Counted from the first letter of the stretch, positions 7,733-18,362 are shown. The stretch is DNA of 57,665 nucleotides from Rubneribacter badeniensis (GCF_002899695.1 NZ_PPEL01000009.1:1-57665), one strand, 5' to 3'. Program-made: numbers and translations. The notes: generated by a model not told the origin, from the letters alone.

Positions 7733-10162
7733 CTACGCTTTCTCTATTTGGACAAGGGTGTCGTTGTAAGGAATCTGCGGACCGAAATACAGCGAGTACG
7801 CGCGTTCGATGCGCGCCGAATTCGTCACATTCTGCAAAAATCCCTCGTCATAGTAGCGGGTATAGGTGGTCTCAGCCATGAACAGCACACCCGGCTGCAA
7901 ACTGGGGTTCACATGTACGCCGCATTTGAACTCGCCCCGGCTGTTGAACACGCGCACCTTGTCCCCTGTCGAAAGGCCACGAGCCTCGGCATCCTCGGGA
8001 CTGATGTTCACGTACGGACCGAAATTCTCTTGGAACCACTGGTTCGACGTGTAGTACGCATGGATGCGGTAACGGGTCTTGCCCTGCATGAAATACAGCG
8101 GATACTGTTCTTTAAGAGGATTGGCTTCATATGCCTCATTGGCATCCTCGTACACGGGGAACTGGTGCCCGAAGTCGCTCAGATACTCGAAGTAGCATTC
8201 TATCTTGCCGGATGGCGTAGGTATCTCATCCACCCCGCCATCAGGACGGTAATCCGGCCCCGCGCCGGCCACCGGCAGACACCCACCGCTTTCAAGCAGT
8301 TTCTCGTAGGTGATGCCTTTCATATTCGGATCGAGTTCCTCCACCCCATCCAGCATGAAACGGGCCAACTCTTCGTAGGTTTCCGGCAGCAGATGCTCAA
8401 GCCCCCATTCGGCAGCCAGCAGACGCTCGATCTGCAGGTCGGACTTCGATTCGAACAGGGGCTGAACCATGCCGTTCGCCAACATCACATGGCCGTAGCT
8501 GGCGCGAAGGGCCTTCACGTTCTCCTCGCACTCGAATTTCGAGCAAGCCGGCAGCACGATGTCGGCATAATCCACCGCAGAAGAATGATAGATATCGACG
8601 ATGGCGAAGAAGTCCAGGCTTTTAACCCAAGCCAAGGTGTCGTTGGCCGCTGCAGCTTGCAACGTGAACGCATCACCGAACGTAAGCGCCACGCGAATGG
8701 GATTCTCCTTATACGGCATATCGTACATGGATATCCCGCACGTTGTGTATGCGTACTCTTCGGGAAGGGCCCAAGCGTTCAACGTGGCGGCAGGATCGTC
8801 GGCGCCCAACCCGCCATGATAGAAACCGAAGCCGGCGCCCGGCTTGCCGTAGTTGCCCGTGATGGCAACCAAGATGGAGGTCGAATGCCCCAGCACATCG
8901 GCATTGGTGTACTTGTCAGGACCGCCCAACCCGAAGTCGATGATAGCGGGCCCGTTGTTGGCATAACGGTCGGCCAACGCGGCTATCGTCTTCTGCGAAA
9001 TGCCGCACGTCTCGGCCGCCCACTCCAAAGAGTAATCGGCCAGCCATTCCTTCATCAGGGTGAACTCGGTCGAATACTCCTTGCCGTCAATCACCCACGT
9101 GCCTTCGAGCGCCGGCTGCACGCCGGATTCGCTGTACAGACGCGGCTCGCCGGCGGCCTCATCCCACACATGCGGCGCACCCACTTCCTCCAAAGAGACG
9201 ACAGCGGGATTGGGGCACATCGCTTCGGCGCTGCGGTACGTCTTGCCCGCCGCGCGATCGACCAGATGTACCAACGAGGTGTTCTCCTTTATGAACTCCT
9301 CGTCATACCAGCCCTCGTCCAAGATGACGCGTATCATGCCTTGGATGAGCGCCGCGTCCGTTCCAGGACGCACCGGAAGCCACTCATCGGACTTCGACGC
9401 CGTGCCGGTGAAGCGCGGATCGACGGTGACGATATGCACGCCGGCTTCCTTGGCGTCCATCAACGCGCGGGACCACACGATGCCGCTTTCCAGCGGATTG
9501 TGCCCCAACTCGATAATGGTGGAAGCGTCCGTGAACTCCCAGATGGAGCGGTTCGGACAGTAGCTGAAAGGCCCGAATGCGCACGCCGTTCCATTGGGCT
9601 GACCGCGGTCGAGGCCCCACTCGCCGCCGGAGTCCGCCTTGATGAGCGCTCCAAAGAAATCGAAGTCTATACCGGCCTCGGTTGATTTGCGGACGAACAC
9701 CGATTCCTCGCCGTATTTCTTTTGGGCTTCCTTGATGGCATCGGCGATGGTCTTGATGGCTTCTTCCCAGCTTATCTGCTCGAACTTGCCCTCGCCGCGC
9801 TCGCCCACACGCCTAAGCGGCGTCTGGATGCGATCCTGCGCGTAAATGTGCTGAACCTCGGATATGCCACGTAGGCAGATAGTGCGATGGTGCTCGTCCA
9901 CCAAATCGCTCGGCTCCACCATAGCCACACGATCATCGCGAATGGTGCACTTCAGATTGCAACCGGTCAGGCAATGAAACTGATGGCACAGATGGGCCAC
10001 CCGCTCCTCTGCCTCGGCGTGAGCCTCGGCGGGCGAAAGCCAGCCGTCGGTCGTCGTCATGCCCGCAGCTGCCGCAAGGCCAAGGGCGCCGGCAGCGGCG
10101 CCGGAGGCTTTGAGAAAGCTCCTGCGCGAAAGCCCGCTGTGCGGGCTGCTCGTTCCTGACAT
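7733..10162 (-). CDS. Tat-exported molybdopterin oxidoreductase, catalytic subunit
   Basis: This 809-residue DMSO-reductase-family enzyme has a twin-arginine signal SRRSFLKASGAAAGALGLA (residues 12-30), so it acts outside the membrane. A 4Fe-4S binding group follows: CLTGCNLKC (64-72), a further Cys59 and Cys96 in TICLRG. Conserved family blocks include WEEAIKTIADAI and LPVRPGTDAALIQGMI, and the C-terminal molybdopterin-dinucleotide domain is present. Downstream genes encode its ferredoxin, anchor and chaperone. The GAGGAGGAG site supports the start. The substrate is unknown: dimethyl sulfoxide, polysulfide, another S/N-oxide or a plant phenolic are all possible in this lineage. Confidence 0.92.
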   Translation of the reverse strand: MSGTSSPHSGLSRRSFLKASGAAAGALGLAAAAGMTTTDGWLSPAEAHAEAEERVAHLCHQFHCLTGCNLKCTIRDDRVAMVEPSDLVDEHHRTICLRGISEVQHIYAQDRIQTPLRRVGERGEGKFEQISWEEAIKTIADAIKEAQKKYGEESVFVRKSTEAGIDFDFFGALIKADSGGEWGLDRGQPNGTACAFGPFSYCPNRSIWEFTDASTIIELGHNPLESGIVWSRALMDAKEAGVHIVTVDPRFTGTASKSDEWLPVRPGTDAALIQGMIRVILDEGWYDEEFIKENTSLVHLVDRAAGKTYRSAEAMCPNPAVVSLEEVGAPHVWDEAAGEPRLYSESGVQPALEGTWVIDGKEYSTEFTLMKEWLADYSLEWAAETCGISQKTIAALADRYANNGPAIIDFGLGGPDKYTNADVLGHSTSILVAITGNYGKPGAGFGFYHGGLGADDPAATLNAWALPEEYAYTTCGISMYDMPYKENPIRVALTFGDAFTLQAAAANDTLAWVKSLDFFAIVDIYHSSAVDYADIVLPACSKFECEENVKALRASYGHVMLANGMVQPLFESKSDLQIERLLAAEWGLEHLLPETYEELARFMLDGVEELDPNMKGITYEKLLESGGCLPVAGAGPDYRPDGGVDEIPTPSGKIECYFEYLSDFGHQFPVYEDANEAYEANPLKEQYPLYFMQGKTRYRIHAYYTSNQWFQENFGPYVNISPEDAEARGLSTGDKVRVFNSRGEFKCGVHVNPSLQPGVLFMAETTYTRYYDEGFLQNVTNSARIERAYSLYFGPQIPYNDTLVQIEKA

Positions 10163-10304
10163 GTCTCCTCCTCAAAGATGTCGTCAGGATATCCCCGATA
10201 TGCCGGGTGCGTGGCCTTCGCCGGTCCAGCCAGCAAGCCCCATACGAGGACACCCCCGTTTCTCCTCGTGAGAATTGGCCAAATTCCACTGGCCTCAGTG
10301 TACA

Positions 10305-10345
10305 AAATAATCATATGACAATCAAGGATTGTCATATGATTATTT
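10305..10345. promoter_or_regulatory. Perfect 19-bp inverted repeat upstream of molybdoenzyme operon 1
   Basis: The arms at 10305-10323 and 10327-10345 are exact reverse complements around a 3-nt AAG centre; each contains TCATATGACA or its complement. It lies about 145 bp upstream of the catalytic gene in an AT-rich island unlike the surrounding GC-rich DNA. It may be a regulator-binding site or a structured leader. It shares the TGTCATA half-site with the region upstream of operon 2. Confidence 0.7.
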
Positions 10346-10355
10346 GCAAGCAGAC

Positions 10356-10373
10356 TATCCTATTTTGAGGATA
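10356..10373. promoter_or_regulatory. TATCCTATTTTG box upstream of molybdoenzyme operon 1
   Basis: TATCCTATTTTGAGGATA is an interrupted palindrome (TATCCT/AGGATA). An 18-bp relative differing at only two positions lies at 22687-22704, upstream of the second molybdoenzyme operon. A common regulator for both operons is the simplest reading. Confidence 0.6.
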
Positions 10374-11157
10374 TATTTCTATAATCTTGCAGGTCATACC
10401 ATGTATATCCTCTCGACGGCGATATCTGCGCGCAGGGTATCACAATCGAGCGCGCACGACGGAGAGAGTTTCCGCAAGCCGATCAACTCATCAGACGAGG
10501 CTTCGGCATCCAAGGCGAAACGCGCCTCCAGGCACCCTCGCCTCTGTCGCCATCTCAGGAAAACCTCGGCCCTGCGGCATCCCCCTCGCGCGATCCTCCC
10601 AGCGCCTTCGCCCTCTCGAAGAAAAGCGCGTCTCACGATAAGAGGCGGGGGCTTCGCCCTCCCCTCGCACGATCCCCCCCGCGCGCCCGCAAAACGAGCT
10701 TCAAACGCCCAAGAAGAGGCAAGTCCCTTGGACGTGCTCCGTTCAGACCGATTTCCACCGCGCTGGGACAGCTGCCGATTCCGAAGAAACGCACGATCGC
10801 CGCATCCGGAGAAATCGGTGCCGCCGCAAAACCCAACCTATCGCACGCCGAAAGGCCCTTTTCGGCACGCACCTTCGACAAGCCCAGGGCAACCCGACGC
10901 GAGAACCCGCCCGAATTGGCGCAGAGCCCATCTTATGCATAGGTTCCGCACGGATGGCCGACCCGCCGGAAGCACAGGCCGTCGACTCGTCTGCATTTCT
11001 CCACATCGCGAGCCCTCACCTGCCGACAAGCAATTCAAACCCCTCCCAAACCCATGCGCAAGACGCGATTCGTGCCAGTTCGAGCGAATTCTCGTGTCGA
11101 AGCGCTCCGGCCACCTCGCCGCCGAACCTCGTTCGGATCACCATGCGCGAAATCAGC
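10374..11157. other. Long intergenic region without a supported gene
   Basis: Open frames here have atypical composition, no ribosome sites and no recognisable protein features. I see no gene. Together with the operator region to its left and the repeats to its right, it forms a 1.4-kb gap between the first molybdoenzyme operon and the first SPFH gene. Confidence 0.5.
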
Positions 11158-11333
11158 CCGAAAATGGCCACGAAACCGCGTTCTGGCACGGGATGCGTCC
11201 TCCCAAGGATCGGCTTGCGCGCAGTCGAAGACAAAAGCCCAGGTCGCCTTTGCCCGTCGATTGCATTCGCTTTGCATCTGCCCCCTCTAGCGCTCCGACA
11301 CGTACCAGAACGCGGTTTCGTGGCCATTTTCGG
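11158..11333. repeat. Inverted-repeat element, copy A (29-bp perfect arms, 118-bp centre)
   Basis: The arms at 11158-11186 and 11305-11333 are exact reverse complements with the core GGCCACGAAACCGCGTTCTG. The same core forms the arms of copy B at 33740-33896. Similarity between the copies continues about 20 bp to the right of the right arm (ACGAT followed by GCCGCACG). The centres are unrelated. No open frame is carried. It could be a MITE-like element or a structured intergenic repeat. Confidence 0.75.
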
Positions 11334-11425
11334 ACGATTCTGCCGCACGACCTCATCGGACCGGCGGCAGACAGCCCGAAGGTCGAAACAAAAGAAAGGG
11401 CGCGCACCAACAACGAAAGAGGGCA

Positions 11426-11530
11426 GGGCGATCAGGCCCGTCCCACCCAAACGCAGAAGGATTGCAACACCCCTTCGAGGTCTGCCGCAGCTTGGGGCGA
11501 TCAAGCCCCGTCCCACTCAAACACGGAAGG
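11426..11530. repeat. Two imperfect direct repeats of about 36 bp, each with a small hairpin
   Basis: The first copy (11426-11460) and the second (11494-11530) share GGGCGATCA, GCCC, CGTCCCAC, CAAAC and GAAGG. Each can fold GGGC/GCCC around GATCA. They lie just past the stop of the first SPFH gene and read on the minus strand as hairpins, so they may act as tandem weak terminators. Confidence 0.5.
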
Positions 11531-11538
11531 GCCCGAAG

Positions 11539-12531
11539 CTACAGCTTCCCGCCCTTGAGCGCGTCCTTCGCGGCATCGCCCAGCACGTCGCCGAAGCCCT
11601 CGCTGAAGCTGCTCGGCACCACAACGGTGCCGCCCGTTTCGCGCACGCTTTCGTACAGCAGGTGCATGGCGCGCAGACGCAGCGCGGCGTCGTTTTCGGC
11701 GTAGGCATCGCCCATCTCGCCCATCATCTCGCAGATGTCCTGCTCGGCCTCCATGAGGATGATGCGCGCCTTCTTGCGCTGCTCAGCCTGGGCCTCCAGC
11801 GACATGACCTCCTGCAGATCCCGCGGCAGCAGGATGTCGCGCACCTCCACCGACAGCACGGCGATGCCCCAAGGCGCCACCTTCTCCTCGAGCACGCGCT
11901 TCAGCTCGCGATCAAGCTGCTCGCGACGGATGGCCACCTCGGCCACGCCCGCGCGCCCGATGGCGTCGCGCAGCGCGGTCTGCGCGGCCAGCTCCACGGC
12001 GCGCGTGAAGTCGCCCACCTCGGTGCAGGCCGCCTTCGCGTCCCACACGTGCCAGAACAGCACGGCGTTCACGTCGAGCGGCACGAGGTCGGCCGTCAGC
12101 GTCTCCTCGGCGCCGAACGTGGTGGCGCGCACGCGGGTGTCCACGCGCATGGTGTTCTGCTCCACGATAGGAAGCGTCCAGAACAGCCCCGGCCCGCTCA
12201 CGCGGTTGAACCTTCCGAACCGCAGCACCACCACCTTCTCCCACTGCTGGGCGATATGCACGGCCATGGCGGCGAACCCTGCCGCGACCAGCGCGCACGC
12301 CGCCGCCACAGCGCCCACCGGGCCCGCGAGCGCCGCCCACGCGCCGAGCACCGCGACGAACACGACGAGGAACACCGTCAGCGAGAACAGCGCCACGCCC
12401 GCGCTCGACGCGCGCTCGCCCACCACCTCGGTGCTCGCATCGGGCGCGACAACGAACCGCCGCCCTTTCTTGGCGGGTTCGACCGCGTCCGTCCGCGTCC
12501 CCTTCACCCGATCACGCTCCCGTCCGCGCAT
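11539..12531 (-). CDS. SPFH/stomatin-family membrane protein, paralog 1
   Basis: This 330-residue protein has two N-terminal hydrophobic helices (about 43-95) and then a SPFH/prohibitin domain starting at VVVLRFGRFNRVSGPGLFWTLP (about 100-121). A charged coiled-coil follows (EAQAEQRKKARIILMEAEQD, about 250-270). SPFH proteins assemble into membrane microdomain scaffolds; no enzymatic role is known for this type. The gene overlaps the end of the upstream GntR gene by 20 bases, so they are translationally linked. A paralogous GntR-SPFH pair lies at 16128-17481. Confidence 0.9.
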   Translation of the reverse strand: MRGRERDRVKGTRTDAVEPAKKGRRFVVAPDASTEVVGERASSAGVALFSLTVFLVVFVAVLGAWAALAGPVGAVAAACALVAAGFAAMAVHIAQQWEKVVVLRFGRFNRVSGPGLFWTLPIVEQNTMRVDTRVRATTFGAEETLTADLVPLDVNAVLFWHVWDAKAACTEVGDFTRAVELAAQTALRDAIGRAGVAEVAIRREQLDRELKRVLEEKVAPWGIAVLSVEVRDILLPRDLQEVMSLEAQAEQRKKARIILMEAEQDICEMMGEMGDAYAENDAALRLRAMHLLYESVRETGGTVVVPSSFSEGFGDVLGDAAKDALKGGKL

Positions 12532-12991
12532 CGCGCACCTCGCTTCCCATATCCACCCGCACGATGCGGCCCCGACCGTCGCCGGACGCCCCGCCCGAGC
12601 CGAGGCCTTCGTCCTGCTTCATCCGCTTGATCTTGCGCGCCATGCACCGTTCGATGTCGTCGAGCGAAAGCCCCAGGTCGCGACAAGCGGCCACGCAGTC
12701 CGACAAAACGCCGTCCACCTCGCTTGCGTGCTCCTCGTCCACCTCGGCGTCCAGATCGCGCACGAACACGCCGCGCCCGCGCGTCGACTCCAGATAGCCA
12801 TCGGACACGAGGCTTAGATACGCCTTGTTCACCGTGTTGTAGTTGATGGATATCTCGGAGGCCAGGCCGCGCACCGTGGGCAGCTGGTCGCCGGGCTTGA
12901 AGTAGCCCGAGTTGATGAGGTGGACGAGCCGTTGGCGCAGCTGCACCCACAAGGGCACGTCGGTGGTGGCGTCCACTTCGAACGGAAACAT
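12512..12991 (-). CDS. GntR-family (YtrA-like) transcriptional regulator, paralog 1
   Basis: This 159-residue regulator has an N-terminal winged helix typical of GntR proteins: PLWVQLRQRLVHLINSGYFKPGDQLPTVRGLA (13-44), then NYNTVNKAYLSLVSDGYLESTRGRGVFV (50-77). The short acidic C-terminus lacks a ligand-binding FCD or UTRA domain, as in the YtrA subgroup that usually controls adjacent membrane-protein genes. The overlap with the SPFH gene supports local control. The start is preceded by GGGAGTGA. The last 30 residues are Gly/Arg-rich and may be shaped by the overlap. Confidence 0.88.
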   Translation of the reverse strand: MFPFEVDATTDVPLWVQLRQRLVHLINSGYFKPGDQLPTVRGLASEISINYNTVNKAYLSLVSDGYLESTRGRGVFVRDLDAEVDEEHASEVDGVLSDCVAACRDLGLSLDDIERCMARKIKRMKQDEGLGSGGASGDGRGRIVRVDMGSEVRDARTGA

Positions 12992-12992
12992 G

Positions 12993-13928
12993 TCACATCA
13001 CTCCCATCGTCTGAAGCGCAGGATGCGCCCCCGCGGCCACGACGCACCATCTCATCGCGAAGCCGCCCGCCAGCACGCACGCCGCAGCGGCGAGCGCCGC
13101 ATGCGGCAGCGGACGGCGTGCGCGGGCGAGGACGAGGTCGAGCGCGAACGGCACGACGAGCCCCGCCAGCGCGAAACCGCCCCAGAAAAGCCACGCGTCC
13201 GGCCCGGCCACGAGCGCCTCGGCCGACGCGACGGCCGCCTCCTGCGAAGCGCCGCCCATCGAGCCTCCCGCCGCCGCGAACGCCACAAGCCCCCACGCCG
13301 CGGCGGCCTCGGCGACGATCGCGACCGCATCGACGGCGGCGAGAGCGCGAAGCACGCCCGGGAACAGCCGCGCCGCGCCCGCAAGGTGCGCCGCGCCGAT
13401 GACGCACGCGACGCCGCACGACAGCGCCGAGACGACGAACAGCGCCGGAAGCCACGGCGACGCCCACAGCGGCACCGCGCCCACGCCGCCGAGCAGAAGC
13501 CCCGTGTACGCCATCGCCACGAGCGCGTCGACGGCACCGAGCACGCCGAGCGCCCGGACGACGGCGAGCCGCCAACCGCGCGCCGACGACCATGCCGCGC
13601 ACGACAGCGCCGAAAGCAGCAGGCCCGCAGCGAGCGCCCACGCGCCCACCGTCAGATGCGTCGCGCGCGGCCGCACGAACAGCAGAAGCGCCCCGTCGAA
13701 GCTGCCCAGATCGACCGCCAAGCAAACGGCGCCTGCCGCGAGCAGCGCGAACGCCGAAGCGAAACCCGGCGCCAAAAGCCGCCGATACGCAGAGGTCGCG
13801 CGCAACCGCCCGCCGCGCGCCAACGCAGCCGCGCGCGTCGAGAGCAGCCCGAGCGCGCAGAGCACCAAAAGCGCCCCCGCGCCCGCCCCGCCGAGGAACA
13901 GGTAGCACACCACAAGATCGCTCAGCAA
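12993..13928 (-). CDS. Orphan NrfD-like multi-pass membrane protein
   Basis: This protein of about 311 residues has eight or more hydrophobic helices. It opens with LLSDLVVCYLFLGGAGAGALL, the entry helix pattern of NrfD/DmsC anchors. No catalytic or ferredoxin subunit is next to it. It ends one base before the start of the GntR gene, so it probably heads a NrfD-GntR-SPFH operon. I chose the TTG at 13928, behind GGGGAGGGG; a longer ATG start at 14051 would add an Arg-rich tail and would lie right at a possible -10 element. Composition is extremely Ala-rich, so function is inferred only from the family. Confidence 0.65.
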   Translation of the reverse strand: MLSDLVVCYLFLGGAGAGALLVLCALGLLSTRAAALARGGRLRATSAYRRLLAPGFASAFALLAAGAVCLAVDLGSFDGALLLFVRPRATHLTVGAWALAAGLLLSALSCAAWSSARGWRLAVVRALGVLGAVDALVAMAYTGLLLGGVGAVPLWASPWLPALFVVSALSCGVACVIGAAHLAGAARLFPGVLRALAAVDAVAIVAEAAAAWGLVAFAAAGGSMGGASQEAAVASAEALVAGPDAWLFWGGFALAGLVVPFALDLVLARARRPLPHAALAAAACVLAGGFAMRWCVVAAGAHPALQTMGVM

Positions 13929-14371
13929 CGCCCCTCCCCTCGCCCGTCCGTTCTCCCGCTGCGCCTCACGCAAACTTCGCCGCCGCAGCAGCCCAAGCCG
14001 GCCCCGCCACAACCGCGAAATCCCGCCGCGCCGGAGCCTTCCGAAAATCATAGGATAATTCTAGCACGGCACGCCCCGGAACAACCCCGACGGAACGGAA
14101 ACGGCACCTTGGGCAGGAGGCGAATCGGGCGACGAAAGCGGGCCCCGCTCATGGAGATTCGCACATATCTCGCCGGTTTTCCCCATTTTCAGCGCTTCGC
14201 GCATCGAACAGGCTCCATAATAGACGGTCGCTTCACACGAAATTCTTTCTCGTCTCTTCTCGCGCATTCGCAGGACTGCAGAAAGCGGCTCGCGTCAAGC
14301 GCAAGGCACGCCGCAGGAGCGGGTGCGAACGGAAGCGCGCCCTGCGCGCACGAAGAGAACGGAACACCATC
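13929..14371. other. Divergent promoter region between the NrfD-like gene and the DEAD-box gene
   Basis: The minus strand shows TAGAATTAT near 14050-14060, a possible -10 for the NrfD-GntR-SPFH unit. The plus strand shows CATAAT at 14215-14220, which would give the helicase mRNA a leader of about 145 nt. Long leaders are common for DEAD-box helicases that control their own synthesis. No gene is seen. Confidence 0.4.
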
Positions 14372-15841
<1,470 letters not shown>

Positions 15842-15877
15842 ATCCGCGCAAAAACCGCTTGAACGCCTCTAGCGCAC

Positions 15878-15916
15878 CGCGAGGAGCCTCCTCAAGGAAG
15901 GCTCCTCGCGTTCTTT
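15878..15916 (+). terminator. Intrinsic terminator of the DEAD-box gene
   Basis: CGCGAGGAGCC (15878-15888) pairs perfectly with GGCTCCTCGCG (15900-15910) and is followed by TTCTTT. It lies 37 bases after the helicase stop. The rest of the gap up to 16127 shows no gene. Confidence 0.85.
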
Positions 15917-16127
15917 CGGCATGAGAACAGCCGACCCCTCCCCCACTGCGTCCCGACTCCCCGTCATGCCGACAACGCTTTCCGCTCCCCGGCAACCTTC
16001 CTTGCGCCGGCATTCACAACCGGAGAAAGCCTTCACTTGCGCCCTTTTCGGCAAAAAGAAAGGGACGCCGCAAAAGCAGTTAGGCTAGACCCGTTGCGAC
16101 CAAAGAACGCCCAAAAACGCGCCCCCG

Positions 16128-17051
16128 TCACCCTTCCGCATCCGACCTTGGCAAATTGAATCCATCGGCCAACGCGCTGGGAGCCAGCAGCACGCCCTTC
16201 GAGTCCTTCGCCCCCTCGTAGGCAAGATTCATGGCGCGCAGCCGCATGGCGCGCGGATTGCGATCGTAAACCTCGGCGGCCTCCACGAACATCTCGGAGA
16301 TGTCCTTCTCCACCTCTGCCAAGACGATTCGGGCGTTTCGCTCGCGCTCTGCCTGGGCCTCTTTCGACAGCGCATCCTGCAGCTCGCGCGGGATCATGAT
16401 GTCGCGAATCTCCACCGACATCACCGTCACGCCCCATTGCTCGCATTTCTTTCCCAGTATCTCCTCGAGATCGCGATCGATTTGCTTTCGGCGCATGGAA
16501 ATGTCAGCGAGGTTGAGCTGGCCGATCACGTCGCGCATGGCGGTCTGCGCAGAACGCAGCACGGCTTTCGGATAGTTCTCCACCTCCAAGCACGCCTTTT
16601 TCGCATCCCACACCATCCAGAACAAGATAGCATCCACATCGACGGGAACGAGATCGGCCGTGAGCGCCGCTTCGGCCGAGAAGGAAGCGGTCGCAATGCG
16701 GCAGTCGACGTGGATGGCCGCGTACTCGGCGAACGGTATGCAGCAGTACAGCCCCGGACCAGCAATACGGTTGAATCTCCCGAACCGCAAAATGACCACG
16801 CGCTCCCATTGCGGGGCAATGCGCACCGACGTCGCCAGAACAAAGCCCGCGACCGTCGAGACCGCCACCGTCAACGGAGACGCGAAAGCGACGGTCGCAA
16901 AGAACGTCGCCGAAAACCCCACCGCGAACATGGCAAGGAAGAACAGGTACACGCCCCCGCGGGAAGCGTCGTTCGTCTCGATCTCCGTCTCGGCGACCTT
17001 TCGCTCGCTTTCGGATCCGCGCTTCAAATCATCGCGTTTGAACAACCCCAT
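16128..17051 (-). CDS. SPFH/stomatin-family membrane protein, paralog 2
   Basis: This 307-residue paralog of the protein at 11539-12531 has the same layout. A short basic N-terminus is followed by two hydrophobic helices (about 33-80), then the SPFH domain from VVILRFGRFNRIAGPGLYCCIPF, and a coiled-coil tail with KEAQAERERNARIVLAEVEKD. Blocks such as LTADLVP(L/V)DV and the RR/RK-Q-(L/I)-DR repeat are shared. The ATG at 17051 is preferred because GGAGGGG lies 6 bases upstream; a GTG two codons earlier overlaps that site. It follows its GntR gene by 25 bases. Confidence 0.9.
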   Translation of the reverse strand: MGLFKRDDLKRGSESERKVAETEIETNDASRGGVYLFFLAMFAVGFSATFFATVAFASPLTVAVSTVAGFVLATSVRIAPQWERVVILRFGRFNRIAGPGLYCCIPFAEYAAIHVDCRIATASFSAEAALTADLVPVDVDAILFWMVWDAKKACLEVENYPKAVLRSAQTAMRDVIGQLNLADISMRRKQIDRDLEEILGKKCEQWGVTVMSVEIRDIMIPRELQDALSKEAQAERERNARIVLAEVEKDISEMFVEAAEVYDRNPRAMRLRAMNLAYEGAKDSKGVLLAPSALADGFNLPRSDAEG

Positions 17052-17076
17052 CGCCACCCCTCCGATCGATCGACGC

Positions 17077-17481
17077 TCAGTTCTCCTCGTCGATGCTGTC
17101 CAATCGGCTTTGCACCAGATCGGCGATGTCGTGGCGGGGAACGCCCAGCTCGCGGCATTGCCGAATGAACTCGTCTGCCAAAAACTCCACTTCCGACTTG
17201 GCCGCTTCTGCCTCCGCCGGCACCCGTTCGGCCACGAACGTGCCCCTGCCTCTTTTCGACACGATGTAGCCGTCGCGCTCGATGTCCTGGTACACCTTGC
17301 TCACCGTGTTGTAGTTGACTCCGAGGTCAACCGCCAACTCGCGCACCGTCGGCAGCTTGTCGCCCACTTTGAATCTACCCGATGCTATCAGATAGATCAA
17401 ACGATTGCGCAGCTGAAGCCACAACGGTATGCCGCTGTCGCTATCGATGGTGATCTGGACGGTTTGGTTGGCAGCGCTCAC
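17077..17481 (-). CDS. GntR-family (YtrA-like) transcriptional regulator, paralog 2
   Basis: This regulator of about 134 residues has a winged helix like paralog 1: IPLWLQLRNRLIYLIASGRFKVGDKLPTVRELA, then NYNTVSKVYQDIERDGYIVSKRGRGTFVAERV. The short C-terminus has no effector domain. The start is uncertain. A GTG at 17481 gives a normal-length N-terminus, while an in-frame ATG at 17541 would add 20 residues; neither has a strong ribosome site. A CTATCAT/CATACGAT -10-like stretch just upstream (about 17520-17535) supports the shorter form. It is probably the repressor of its own GntR-SPFH pair. Confidence 0.82.
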   Translation of the reverse strand: MSAANQTVQITIDSDSGIPLWLQLRNRLIYLIASGRFKVGDKLPTVRELAVDLGVNYNTVSKVYQDIERDGYIVSKRGRGTFVAERVPAEAEAAKSEVEFLADEFIRQCRELGVPRHDIADLVQSRLDSIDEEN

Positions 17482-17675
17482 TCTGTAGTAGTCCCCATCT
17501 TCGTTCGTTGAGCTGTACCATCGTATGATAGCATTCCTCATTCCGCTTGCCACGCAGAGCCGCCGACCGCAATCGCGCAGCATGCCGTCGGGATTCGACG
17601 CGGTCGAACCAAGAGGGGAGGGCGATCGATCGCGCCGAATCCCGACGGCGAGCATCCGCACGTCAGCCGAAAGCG

Positions 17676-18302
17676 CTACCCCGCGTCAAGCTCCTCGCGT
17701 TCAAGCGACAGGAACCGCCGCGTCATCTGGGCCAAACCGCGGTACAACCCCGATTTCGCACGCGCTTCCAAGTCGTCGCACATTCGCGGCATCCAAACGA
17801 GCAGATGATCGCGCACAAACGTCTGCTGCGTTCGCCGAACGTCCCAAACAGCCCCTTCATCGCCTCCGGTCATCGCATCGAGCTCCTTGCGGCACAAACG
17901 CGCCATGAATTCCAGTTCGATGCCCGCATGGTCTTCCGGGATGTTCAGATCGCCGACACGCCCAAGCCCTTGCGACCGATACAGAGCCAGCACTTCGTCG
18001 CGCGCGTCCTGCATCATCAAACGCTCAGGGCTTGTGTACACCGACTCGTAAGGATGGACAGGATCAGCGGACATGCCCAGTAGCAACGCCGCGAATTCAG
18101 CAGCTGCGTCCCTGCGCACTGTCGAAAGATCGGCAGTCGCCAACCCCACGGCAAACCCTTCCAGCTCCCCGCCAAGATGGGGCGGCTCCGCAGCCAGACG
18201 CTCCAAAAAATCCTGCGAAACCTCCCGCAAAAACATGCCCGACAGAAACAAGTACGTGGCCGCCCTCGCCTCGACGTTCGCGAGAGCCTCGCCTGTCTCC
18301 AT
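17676..18302 (-). CDS. TorD-family molybdoenzyme chaperone of operon 2
   Basis: This 208-residue, mostly helical cytoplasmic protein carries the TorD signatures ADPVHPYESVYTSPERLMMQ (about 78-97) and EDHAGIELEFMARLC (about 121-135). It is the last gene of the second molybdoenzyme operon and is probably specific for the catalytic subunit encoded at 22365. The ATG at 18302 follows CGGAGGGAGG. Longer in-frame starts would run through the preceding hairpin and are rejected. Confidence 0.9.
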   Translation of the reverse strand: METGEALANVEARAATYLFLSGMFLREVSQDFLERLAAEPPHLGGELEGFAVGLATADLSTVRRDAAAEFAALLLGMSADPVHPYESVYTSPERLMMQDARDEVLALYRSQGLGRVGDLNIPEDHAGIELEFMARLCRKELDAMTGGDEGAVWDVRRTQQTFVRDHLLVWMPRMCDDLEARAKSGLYRGLAQMTRRFLSLEREELDAG

Positions 18303-18317
18303 ATCTGCCTCCCTCCG

Positions 18318-18350
18318 GGCGTGCATGCGCGACGAACGCGCATGCACGCC
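18318..18350 (-). other. Perfect 14-bp hairpin between nrfD-like and torD-like genes of operon 2
   Basis: GGCGTGCATGCGCG pairs exactly with CGCGCATGCACGCC around a 5-nt loop. It has no U-tract. Position and geometry match the hairpin at 5822-5850 in operon 1, although the sequences differ. Confidence 0.75.
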
Positions 18351-18362
18351 TCATCTCGATCG

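Noticed and set aside
10329-11558. A plus-strand open frame of about 400 codons in the 10.3-11.5 kb gap
   Set aside because: No ribosome site, Arg/Ser/Pro-rich without family features, and it runs through the inverted-repeat element.
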